Under the pieces are notes generated by a model that saw nothing but the letters and a program-made list of their open reading frames with translations, was not told where the DNA came from and ran no database searches. Below, piece after piece: positions 43,225 through 52,128 of a stretch of DNA of 64,000 nt (position 1 is the first letter of the stretch; every line of letters begins with the position of its first letter). Location: positions 1,364,001 to 1,428,000 of the forward strand of contig OZ037859.1 of the NCBI GenBank assembly GCA_964035575.1, given 5' to 3'. The stretch is from Rhynchopus sp. YZ270_cl-10. Lineage: Eukaryota; Euglenozoa; Diplonemea; Diplonemida; Diplonemidae. The position numbers and the translations under genes were made by a program.

Positions 43225-45249
43225 ATGGGCGCTTGCCTTTCCCTTTTTGACAGCGGGTTCCGCAACTTGACTCTGATCTTGCGGAATACGTTTGGGATCC
43301 AGCTGCAGCAGAAGGCGGAGTATGTGGGTGGCGTCACCCCAGAGACTCTGCTTGAGCTGATCCTTCAGAACGATGTTGTGGTCACAGATGACTACGACCT
43401 GGATGCGCTGACGGCGTTCACCACCTTCACCAAGACCGAGATCGTGGAAGCACGCAACCTGTACGAATCCCTTATCGAGCAACACTTTGCAGGTGGCGCT
43501 TTAGTCTACCGCCTTCTGACCCGTTCGGGAATGAACGTACAGCTTGTCCGCATATTGTGCTCCTCCATAAAGCCACACGAGATCGTCTGCTTCCCAGTCA
43601 TAATAACAATGATATCGATCTTTGACAAGGGGTCGGCCGCAGAGAAGCTTGCCATGATATTCAGCATGTTTGACTACGACGGGTCAGGGGCGCTTTCTTA
43701 TGAGGAGGTGTTGGGTGTGCTGACGGGGATTACTGGGGATTCTTGCAGTGAGCAGGAGATAGACCGTGTCTGTGACGATTTATTTGACGCTCTTGACGCG
43801 AATGGGGATGGGGAGATACAGTTTGAGGAGTTCATAGAAGCGTATCCGATGTTGTCGGAGATCCTGCAGTTGGACGTAGAGCGTGGCGAGGACGACGACG
43901 ACGACGACGATGACGACACTTCTGAAGAGGAACATGAGTACCAGCAGCACCTCGAGCAGCAGCAGCAAAGCAACATGATGCTCGTTGTCGAAAAGGAAGG
44001 CTCTGGTTCTGCGAACCTTATCATCCCCGGAATGGAAAGCGTGTCCTTCGACCAAGACGACTTCAAGGACATACGCGACCACAGCCTCTCCCCACGTGGT
44101 GCAGGGGTCATCGTCATCGGGAAGGACGACGACCTCCCCCTCCGCATGCCCACCCTAGAGGGCATCGGCGACCACCCCCCCCTCCTCATCAAGGCCATCA
44201 CAGGCATGCGCAACTCGATATGTCTCTACGACGGCACGCAGTCGCCCTCTCATTCGCGGCGCTACTCGATCTCCGTCAACACCATGGGCGAGCTGCCCTC
44301 CCTCTGTGTCGAGATGCCCAACCAGGACGGCCTCTCGCCACGAGCCGCCAACGCAGCAGTGATCTCGTCGCTGATGGAGTCGCACAACATGGACATGGTG
44401 AGCGAGTCGTCGGGCTCTTCAGAGGAAGAGTCGCCGAAGCATCTTAAGAAGGACTCCATCGTGAGCAGCGTAGCCACAACGCAGAACACCAGCCGTGCGG
44501 GGAGCACCTGCAGCGGCACGTATAGCATGAGTTCAATGAGGCGCGTCAAGTCGGTGCTCTCTGGTGTGTCACGCATTGCGAAGGACCAGAGCTCGGATAT
44601 GGACATCAACCTGCTTGCGACACGACGCACAACGCAGCGCACAGGGTCATCTGTTGCTCTGCTTGCACGGGGGATGGTTTCGCAGCAGGATATTCCGGTG
44701 ATTGACCGTGCGGCGAACCTGGCACGCGACGAGCACTGCCGCTCTCCGCACTCCGTTGCTGTCGGGACACCAGTTATGGAGCTGCGCAACGGTGTGAACT
44801 GTTCGCTGGAAGCACCACAGGTGTTGGGCGGGTCTCTTGAGGTGTCTGTGAATACTGCGGTCAAGGCGGCACGGCTTTTGACTGATAAGCGAAAAACGCA
44901 GCTGATGGTTGGGGCGGGGCTGCTCAACAAGAAGCAGGGGAAGCTGAAGATTGATACTGAGGAAGAGTTGAATAAGTGCACCACTTCGGGCACACTGAAC
45001 TCGTTGATGGGTCTAGGGAACATGAGCCCCACGTCCTGTGCTTCTCCGACGTTGCAGTACACACCGGTGGTCGGCGTATCCCCACAGGCCTCCACTGTCG
45101 CGTCCATGTCCCCCCGTCAGTCCCTCGCAGAGTTCGCCCGTTTGCGAGGTCTTTCCCAGTCCGTTGCGTCGCCCGAGACCGACTCTGGGCACCTTGGGGA
45201 CACAACACGGTCTTCCAATGAAACGTCCTGGCAGATCAATGTATCGTGA
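43225..45249 (+). CDS. EF-hand calcium-binding protein with N-terminal acylation signal, 674 aa
   Basis: Starting at the ATG at 43225 the protein begins MGACLSLF. Gly2 could be myristoylated and Cys4 palmitoylated, anchoring it to membranes; this favours that ATG over any upstream start. Two canonical EF-hands follow a helical region: loop 1 DYDGSGALSYEE at 150-161 and loop 2 DANGDGEIQFEE at 191-202, with the oxygen ligands in place. IFSMFDYDGSG and the spacing resemble calcineurin B/recoverin-type sensors. A poly-Asp run (223-231), a Gln-rich stretch and about 430 residues of Ser-rich disordered sequence follow, with many SP and RxxS sites. Likely a Ca2+-responsive membrane adaptor; partner unknown. 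Confidence 0.85.
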   Translation: MGACLSLFDSGFRNLTLILRNTFGIQLQQKAEYVGGVTPETLLELILQNDVVVTDDYDLDALTAFTTFTKTEIVEARNLYESLIEQHFAGGALVYRLLTRSGMNVQLVRILCSSIKPHEIVCFPVIITMISIFDKGSAAEKLAMIFSMFDYDGSGALSYEEVLGVLTGITGDSCSEQEIDRVCDDLFDALDANGDGEIQFEEFIEAYPMLSEILQLDVERGEDDDDDDDDDTSEEEHEYQQHLEQQQQSNMMLVVEKEGSGSANLIIPGMESVSFDQDDFKDIRDHSLSPRGAGVIVIGKDDDLPLRMPTLEGIGDHPPLLIKAITGMRNSICLYDGTQSPSHSRRYSISVNTMGELPSLCVEMPNQDGLSPRAANAAVISSLMESHNMDMVSESSGSSEEESPKHLKKDSIVSSVATTQNTSRAGSTCSGTYSMSSMRRVKSVLSGVSRIAKDQSSDMDINLLATRRTTQRTGSSVALLARGMVSQQDIPVIDRAANLARDEHCRSPHSVAVGTPVMELRNGVNCSLEAPQVLGGSLEVSVNTAVKAARLLTDKRKTQLMVGAGLLNKKQGKLKIDTEEELNKCTTSGTLNSLMGLGNMSPTSCASPTLQYTPVVGVSPQASTVASMSPRQSLAEFARLRGLSQSVASPETDSGHLGDTTRSSNETSWQINVS

Positions 45250-45342
45250 AAACCAGCACAATCGGGCAGAGGAGAGGGGCTTCTCTGGTGTGGATGTTTT
45301 TTTTTTTTTTTTTTTTTTTTACAGATTTTTTGCACACAAAAA

Positions 45343-45549
45343 ATGCGGGTACAGTACTCCAAATATGTTCGGCGTCCAAAAAAGGCGCCAAAACAAAAAA
45401 TGAGTCACGCCAAGGCTTTGCATCTCAGTGCAACTTTTTTGATGCCGAGCACTTCACCGACCATCAACGACGAAGGCACCCTCAAAGAGCGACCCAAGCG
45501 GCTGCGCTTTCTGATCAAACAAACTGCAAAAGCTCTGCTCAAAGCGTAG
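45343..45549 (+). CDS. Possible small basic protein, 68 aa
   Basis: Preceded by a 27-base T tract ending ACAG (about 45298-45324), an acceptor-like context 19 bases before the ATG. The predicted protein is basic (VRRPKKAPKQK; KERPKRLRFLIKQTAKALLKA is the C-terminal segment, residues 48-68) with no known family. It may be chance in a repeat-rich region. Confidence 0.25.
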   Translation: MRVQYSKYVRRPKKAPKQKMSHAKALHLSATFLMPSTSPTINDEGTLKERPKRLRFLIKQTAKALLKA

Positions 45550-45903
45550 CCATAAGCTACTGTTCCCGCCTACTCCCATCCCCACCCGATTCAAGCAGCC
45601 TCCGTTCCATTGGCGCTCCTGCGTTGATTGGCCACAACCGTAGTCCGATGCGTATTCACCCCAGCACCGCTGTGTCAACACTTCCTACAGTGTCCGTTGC
45701 ATTTTTTTGGTGGCATCTACAAAAAAAAAACCCCCCCGAAATTCTATCCTTTGTCTGTAGAGAAGCAACCAAACAGACAAAAAAGCGCATTGCGGTTTTT
45801 CCAAACTGAATGCTGTTCTTTTGTAAAGCTTGAATGGCTAAATTTTTGTCAAACTGTGGGTGGCAGTGTGCTCGCTTATTCTGGGAAAACCGGGCAAAAA
45901 AAA

Positions 45904-45973
45904 CAGTGGAGATTGCACAACTGTGGCAACACAACCGAGGCAACTACACTACTCCAACAATTTATCAAAAAAA
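45904..45973 (+). repeat. Family D repeat, conserved copy
   Basis: About 64 bases are identical to 16574-16641, from GTGGAGATTGCACAACTG to CAATTTATC plus an A run. Confidence 0.75.
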
Positions 45974-46592
45974 TGAAAACAGGGTGCAAAGTAACAATGT
46001 TTGCCCAGCGCTGCTGGGGAACAAGCTTATTTTGCTATTGCATGAGCTCGACTGAGATTCAAAGCCAACGGTAGATCTGTCTTTACGCTTTTTCCTTTTG
46101 AATCCTCTCCCTCATCCATTATCATCAGGCAAAGAGCCTAAATGACTGCGGTCAACGAAAAAAGACATAGTAGTAGAGTAGTAAGGACAGATCAGTTGGT
46201 ATAATGTTATGTTTAGTTTTTTTTATAGGTGTGCATGCACGCGTATATTCATTTTCTTCGATCTCTTTCTCTCTTTCTCTCTTGAGACTTTTACAAGTTT
46301 TGACACGAAGAGAAGGGGGAAAAATTCCTCAGGAAATATTTGTCTCTGTATCAGAATGCATGCGTGCCCTCGATCGTTGCTCTGAAAGACGCATTCCACG
46401 TCTTATCTTTCAAATGCGAGGTTTCACTATTTCTTCTTCTTCTTCTTTTTTTTTTGGCCGGCAGTGCGAAAGTACAATACCCAGACTACTTTGCCTAACG
46501 ACTCTCGGGTGAGTCGCGAAGGCAACTAACGCACGCGAGGCTTAGCACCTCTGCTCATTTGAGAAATACTTTGTTTTACAACCCCCCCCCTA

Positions 46593-47226
46593 GGGCTATG
46601 CTGCACGCGTACGCGTGCGCAGCAAATTCTGAGAAAGTGCGCACGGCGCACGGCGCACGGCGCACGGCGCACGGCGCACGGCGCACGGCGCACGGCGCAC
46701 GGCGCACGGCGCACGGCGCACGGCGCACGGCGCACGGCGCACGGCGCACGGCGCACGGCGCACGGCGCACGGCGCACGGCGCACGGCGCACGGCGCACGG
46801 CGCACGGCGCACGGCGCACGGCGTGCGCACGGCGCACGGCGTGCGCACGGCAGTATGCACGGCAGTATGTACGGCAGTACTTATTGTGAAGGATGAAAAA
46901 ATATCCGGCAAAACCCCCGAGACTTTGGCCCGTTGGGGCACCTGTTGCACTCCGCCTGCGGCGGCAACCGACGCATGACGTCGATCAGAGGAGGGTGAGA
47001 CGCGTTTCTCCGCCTTTCTCGAAGTGCGCTGTAATCCGGGATAACCCCCTGCGCATAGGGGCTGGTACAGTACAACAAAGGGTAACGTATAGGAGCTAGG
47101 CTTCCTACGTTGAATGAGGGCCGTGCGCACTGCCGTGCGCACGCGTGCGCCGCAAATTTTCAAAAAGTGCGCACGGCGTACGTGCGGCGTACGCGTACGT
47201 ACGGCCGTGCGCGTGCAGCATAGCCC
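46593..47226. mobile_element. 634-bp TA-flanked element with CGCACG-rich ends
   Basis: The inverted ends start GGGCTATGCTGCACGCG. TA lies outside both (46591-46592 and 47227-47228), with nine C before the left TA and seven G after the right TA. Inside the ends are GTGCGCACGGCG-type units on both sides, and a heptamer array fills the left third. No transposase. Confidence 0.75.
46640..46822. repeat. GGCGCAC heptamer minisatellite
   Basis: About 26 perfect tandem copies of the 7-bp unit GGCGCAC, followed by a few variant units (GGCGTGCGCAC, GGCAGTATGCAC). It appears to be an expansion of the element's own subterminal repeat. Confidence 0.95.
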
Positions 47227-47412
47227 TAGGGGGGGTCACAAGGGGAGGACAATGCACTTTTTCAGGATTTTTGAATTCTACGCGCAGCGCAGTGTCCGAC
47301 CCCACAAGTCACTACCCAAGACCCCCCGGAAAACGTCCTGGAGGCCCGAAAATACCAAAAATAGTGACCGGAAGTGACCAGAAAATCAAAATTCCGAAAA
47401 AAAAAGGGGTCG

Positions 47413-48434
47413 TGGGACAGGGTCTGTACCTTGCTTATTCCTATTTTTTAGCACATAAACGAGATATGGTAATGGCAACAGCCCATGACTCATATTTTAG
47501 GAAGTAAAGGATACATCTTGACTAATGTCATCTAATTGCGTTTGAATACAGCCAAAAGAAGACAAGACGGTCACCTGGCATCTGTATTTTGTGGGTCGTA
47601 GTGACCAATGTATACACGTGCTTAGGTACCCATACCATTAATAGGCCAGGGAGTGATCAATTTAGGGAGGAAAATTAGTCAGGTGTAAATTATCGAGCAG
47701 ATCTGCCGTCACTGCCTCACCCGGTCCCTCAGGGTACCTTCCCTTGAGAAAAAAAACACCTCGTATGACTTTCCAGATATTGCAATGCCCAATTCCCCCC
47801 TTGGTTTTGCAGTTCAGTCTGCAATAGCCCTGTACTAGACACGTATATGGATATCCAGTCATAGACTCGACTAAAGCACCGACCCCGCATCTGCCTCGTC
47901 TTCTTTGTCTTCTTCAGACCACGCTCAGATTATTGTGGGAGGAAAGAGACATCCCTCGTGAAGACGGACAGGCACGCCACAAAATATAGCGGCAAGAGCG
48001 AGACGTCCTCAAGCTCACAAGGGCAAGGAACGCCGTATTGGGAACTTAGGCACACTGCTCCAATGTGGCAAGGCCAGACTGCTTGACGACAAGCCGTGCG
48101 CAATGACCCGCGAGGAGGACGCGTGGGAGGCCCAATGCCACACACATCACTTTCCTCCCCTTTTCGCGTGTTTTCTTAAACTCAATCTCCCCAGGGCTTG
48201 CAGAATCGCCTCTGAGGACACCTTCAGCAGGCCCACTCCACAGTGGATACGGCGCTTTGCCTTTACTGCCATTCTACTGCGCCTACACAAGGATTTTAGA
48301 CCGGACTTGGCGTAGAACTGCAAATCCAGTGCCCCCGGCACTTTTCCCGCCCTCTCAATGCGTCCCAACGGTGTTTTTAGTGGGTTTTGATTGCACCCCG
48401 ATTTGAAAGGTGCCAAAGTACAAACCCTGTCCCA
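47413..48434. mobile_element. 1.02-kb candidate element with TGGGACAGGGT ends
   Basis: Inverted ends TGGGACAGGGTYTGTAC. Flanks GGTCG (left) and GGCCG (right) match at 4 of 5, suggesting a 5-bp duplication. Frames inside are short and show no family. Confidence 0.5.
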
Positions 48435-48655
48435 GGCCGTTTTTTTTTTTTTGAAAAATTCGAATTAGACCCCCACAAGTGCTCAGAAGTGTCCAAAACC
48501 AGGCGGAATTGAATTGTAGGTCACCTGGGGACCATATTTTCTGGTTTTTCAGGGTGATGTCCATTTTTTTCTCAAAAAAAATTTTTTTTGGTCGGTGTCC
48601 TCACTTTTAACATGGGATGTGACCCCCCCTAAACCCCCCCCCCCCCCCCCCCCTA

Positions 48656-49842
48656 GGTGGGGGCAAAACCTTCAGGACGGGTGAGGCATTTTGACTTTTT
48701 TGGACTTCCGCGCAAAGTACCCACAAACCACCCCTCATACCCACCCAGAAATGGGTCAGAAACACCCTGTGACCCGAAAATCCATGCTAAGGGCGACTCA
48801 GAATATGAAAAAATGCAAAAAAATAGTGAAAAAGTGGCCTTTTGACGGTTTTGGCCATGTTGGGTAAAATGGCCATTTTTGGACAAAAAAATCAAAAAAA
48901 ACAGCAAAATTTCGACGTCATGACAGCTGCTTGGGCACAAACCTACCCCAGGGAGGTCCTGTGAGTCCATTCCGACCTGTTTTGGACACTTTAGGTACTT
49001 TTTTTGGCCGTTTTTTGGTGTTTTTAGGTCAAAAAATACCCTGGACTTTACCCTGGACGTCCCTGGGCCGCGACTTGCGCCCTGCTTTTGGACCCACTCT
49101 GGGCCAAAAAATGGGTGAAAACCCCCGAAAAAGCACTCCGGGAACCCAGATAGTTCCAAATATCCACCAGAAACCCACCCAAACACCTCAAAAACATGCC
49201 AGAAAAATATTTTCAAAAACACACTTTTTTCAAAAAGTTCATCTGGGCAGGTTCCATAATGACTTATTTGAAAAAGTGTGTTTTTAAAAATATTTTTCTG
49301 GCATGTTTTTGAGGTGTTTGGGTGGGTTTCTGGTGGATATTTGGAACTATCTGGGTTCCCGGAGTGCTTTTTCGGGGGTTTTCACCCATTTTTTGGCCCA
49401 GAGTGGGTCCAAAAGCAGGGCGCAAGTCGCGGCCCAGGGACGTCCAGGGTAAAGTCCAGGGTATTTTTTGACCTAAAAACACCAAAAAACGGCCAAAAAA
49501 AGTACCTAAAGTGTCCAAAACAGGTCAGAATGGACTCACAGGACCTCCCTGGGGTAGGTTTGTGCCCAAGCAGCTGTCATGACGTCGAAATTTTGCTGTT
49601 TTTTTGATTTTTTTGTCCAAAAATGGCCATTTTACCCAACATGGCCAAAACCGTCAAAAGGCCACTTTTTCACTATTTTTTTGCATTTTTTCATATTCTG
49701 AGTCGCCCTTAGCATGGATTTTCGGGTCACAGGGTGTTTCTGACCCATTTCTGGGTGGGTATGAGGGGTGGTTTGTACGTACTTTGCGCGGAAGTCCAAA
49801 AAAGTCAAAATGCCTCAAAAAAATAGGGGTTTTGCCCCCACC
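48656..49842. mobile_element. Foldback element FB1, 1187 bp
   Basis: Two arms of about 579 bp (48656-49234 and 49267-49842) are near-perfect inverted copies around a spacer of about 32 bases. The ends begin GGTGGGGGCAAAACC and are bounded by TA. There are 20 C before the left TA and 17 C after the right TA. Mismatches between arms are concentrated in the outer 30 bases. Each arm can be translated outwards from the centre for 100-190 residues, but the peptides resemble no known protein. It has the same size and layout as FB2 at 61664, with shared blocks such as TTTTTTGACCTAAAAACACC and GGAATGGACTCACAGG. No transposase is encoded. Confidence 0.85.
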
Positions 49843-49844
49843 TA

Positions 49845-50355
49845 CCCCCCCCCCCCCCCCCTTTTTTAGTCCAGCAGTACAAAGACGCCGGAATCTACGT
49901 CTAAATTTAGTCCACAAAAAATTTTAAAAAAAATTCAAATGAACGGAAAATCGTTTCGGCACAAAGAGCAACTCACACAACCAGTTTTTTTTCAAAAAAA
50001 AAAGTAATTTCTTTGGGTTTGAGGATGATCTGCATCTATACCTTTGAAATTCATTAGCCTTCAGGCGACTTTGTGTACAGAACCCGTCCTCGGACAGGCG
50101 ATTGCCGAAACTACAAAAAAATAGGGGGGTTTCCCGACCTGCACCTAATTCCCCTATACGGTTAAACGTCTGCATCAAATCATTGGGCTGTTTTTCTCCT
50201 CCTCCAGAACCAACACACACAAAAAAAGGCTTCATATATTTTCCCTTTTCCCCTCACCTCCCACCTATTCCGCATTTGTCGCGGATCTACTAAATTAGGG
50301 GTCATCTCATACCCCGCACCCACGCGCATTCACCTACAGAACGCTGTACACTTCA
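49845..50355. other. Intergenic region
   Basis: No gene seen. CATTCACCTACAG at 50327-50339 is a good acceptor-like sequence 16 bases before the next ATG. Confidence 0.4.
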
Positions 50356-51675
50356 ATGTTGCAGCCACCACCTATGGAGTTTGCTTCGGTGGAGGAGGCA
50401 GAGACGCAGGAGATGTGTGCCTTTCATGTGGACGAGGATGCTCCTGGTCAGGAGGAGGAGGATGGCGTATTCACCCCGGAGGTGGGACGTTGTGAGGTCG
50501 TGGGGAGCAGGTGTCGTACGTGCGGTGTGGCGGTGTTGTTGTTTCTTTGTGTGGCAGGTGTTCCAACGTTGGTGGAGCGTGTTGCCTATGCAAGTGCTAT
50601 AGAAAACCCAGGTGACCCGCACTTCATGCAAGACAACGAAGTTGTGTACAACAAATACCTCGAACGCCTCGGCGCACGCCTCGCAGACTTCTACCATGCT
50701 CAGAGCGAGAACATCACCAACGGCACCAAGGCACGTCCCCCAGGGACACCCTTTTGCAGCAATAATGCGCAGATTTTTCCAGGAAAACTCTACTCGACAG
50801 ATGGAACGATCCCGAATCTGGTGTGGGAGCCGGATGCAGAGTGTAAGTTGAAGCACTTCGACGTTGCAAGCAGTCGTGAATGTCTGACAAAGCGTGGCTC
50901 AAAGTTTGTCATGCTGGGCGACTCTTTGGTGCGTGGACTTTCAGAGGGCATGGCGCACAAGCTGAACACGACCCTGCAGATCCGTGACAAAGAGTACGAC
51001 GTGCGTGGTGTGCACCTCAGCACCCGCCCCAACACCGCCGTGTACATCACACCCAACGCAACAGACGCGGTCATGGAGTTCTACTGGACGCAGTCCTCCT
51101 TCCTCATGGACCCTTTGGACGCAGCCGTTCGCAAGAAATGCGAACACGCCGTGACCACAGCAGACTACGTCTTTCTCCACCACGGAACCTGGGATCTGGG
51201 TGCCACGTGTCTAGGAGTGCTGCCATACTACCATGCCCTCAAGGCACGCATTTTACAGTTAAAGCGGGGTGTCAAGGAGGGCACACCGGTTGCGTTCTTT
51301 GACATGCACTATTTGTATCAGGGGAAGTGTGTGGAGAAGTATGGTGTGACAGGGAAGTGCTTTGCGTACAACACAGACGAGAAGGTGAAGGTGTACCGAG
51401 AGGCGACACACCTGGCTGCGGCATGCACGGGGACACGTGTCTACAGTAACCTTGACATCTACAAGGCAATGCCACACTACACCAAGGACGGCGTGCACTA
51501 CGCAAAGGGGCCCGTCTTCGAGCTCGAGATGGACGTCTTCCTCAACGCCATGTGCCCACGCGACGGATCACCCCCAATGTCCTTCATTAAATACGACTGC
51601 ATCAACGAAGAAGCGCGCCTCACGGAGATGGCGCTCATACCGACCGCTGTGTACTGTCCTCATACGTTGGGGTGA
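50356..51675 (+). CDS. Membrane SGNH / PC-esterase-like protein (acyl-esterase or acyltransferase), 439 aa
   Basis: An acidic cytoplasmic N-terminus (1-50) is followed by one membrane anchor (about 57-75), so a type II Golgi or surface protein. The luminal part contains WEPDAECKLKHFD at 157-169 and the nucleophile block FVMLGDSLVRGLSEGM at 184-199 (Ser190 in GDS). HHGTWDLG lies at 275-282, and the paired catalytic residues are in KDGVHY (Asp378, His381). This order, with W and C before a GDS and a distant DxxH, is that of the PC-esterase/SGNH group, which includes plant TBL, fungal/animal CAS1 and NXPE-type proteins acting on glycan O-acyl groups. Substrate unknown; O-acetylation or deacetylation of surface glycans is a reasonable guess. 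Several N-glycosylation sites (NIT, NGT, NTT, NAT). Confidence 0.78.
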   Translation: MLQPPPMEFASVEEAETQEMCAFHVDEDAPGQEEEDGVFTPEVGRCEVVGSRCRTCGVAVLLFLCVAGVPTLVERVAYASAIENPGDPHFMQDNEVVYNKYLERLGARLADFYHAQSENITNGTKARPPGTPFCSNNAQIFPGKLYSTDGTIPNLVWEPDAECKLKHFDVASSRECLTKRGSKFVMLGDSLVRGLSEGMAHKLNTTLQIRDKEYDVRGVHLSTRPNTAVYITPNATDAVMEFYWTQSSFLMDPLDAAVRKKCEHAVTTADYVFLHHGTWDLGATCLGVLPYYHALKARILQLKRGVKEGTPVAFFDMHYLYQGKCVEKYGVTGKCFAYNTDEKVKVYREATHLAAACTGTRVYSNLDIYKAMPHYTKDGVHYAKGPVFELEMDVFLNAMCPRDGSPPMSFIKYDCINEEARLTEMALIPTAVYCPHTLG

Positions 51676-51713
51676 ATGGGTCATTACATGCTTCATATTT
51701 TCAAGTATTTTTG

Positions 51714-51750
51714 AAGGTGACTAAGCACGAGAGGCTAGGTTCATATTATA
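51714..51750 (+). repeat. Family A, near-consensus copy
   Basis: GAAGGTGACTAAGCACGAG, then AGGCTAGGTTCATATTAT, 38 bases after the stop codon of the esterase-like gene and before a C/T-rich tract. Confidence 0.55.
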
Positions 51751-51767
51751 ACCCCCTTTTTGGCCAC

Positions 51768-51836
51768 AGCAGCAGCGTCTTATCCAGGAATCCAGATTTC
51801 AAGATTGGGGGTCGGGCCCCCAAAAAAAAAAGACGC
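51768..51836. repeat. Small inverted repeat
   Basis: GCAGCGTCTT is matched by AAGACGCTGC about 50 bases later, with an inner GGGGGTCGGGCCCCC palindrome. Possibly a very short MITE. Confidence 0.45.
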
Positions 51837-52128
51837 TGCACACAGCAGACTTGCGGTTAGTATTTGTTGCGTATAACTTAAAACGAAAAGAGCAGAAGAA
51901 GGGTGTAACCCCATCCCCACAGCTTCCGCTGTGCGAAGTGATGGGAGACACGCTCCTGGGACAACGAAACACCCCTATTCTACGCATTAACCCAAAAAGA
52001 TAAGTTTAAACCTGTATTTTTTATCCTTCTTTCCTGCCACCCTAAGCACCACACCCTCCAGGAAGCACGCCACTTTATGCTGTGAGTGGGTCCACCTACT
52101 CACCCACGTACCCCTCGAGCTGATAACA

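Noticed and set aside
47930-48416. Possible gene at 47.9-48.4 kb (frames on both strands)
   Set aside because: Frames are under 90 residues, overlap each other and resemble no family; the stretch lies inside a candidate transposon.
48656-49842. Open frames of 100-190 residues reading outwards in both arms of FB1, with partly similar frames in FB2
   Set aside because: They are mirror images of one another, match no family, and the similarity between FB1 and FB2 includes long identical DNA blocks with no sign of codon-level selection. I treat them as non-coding.
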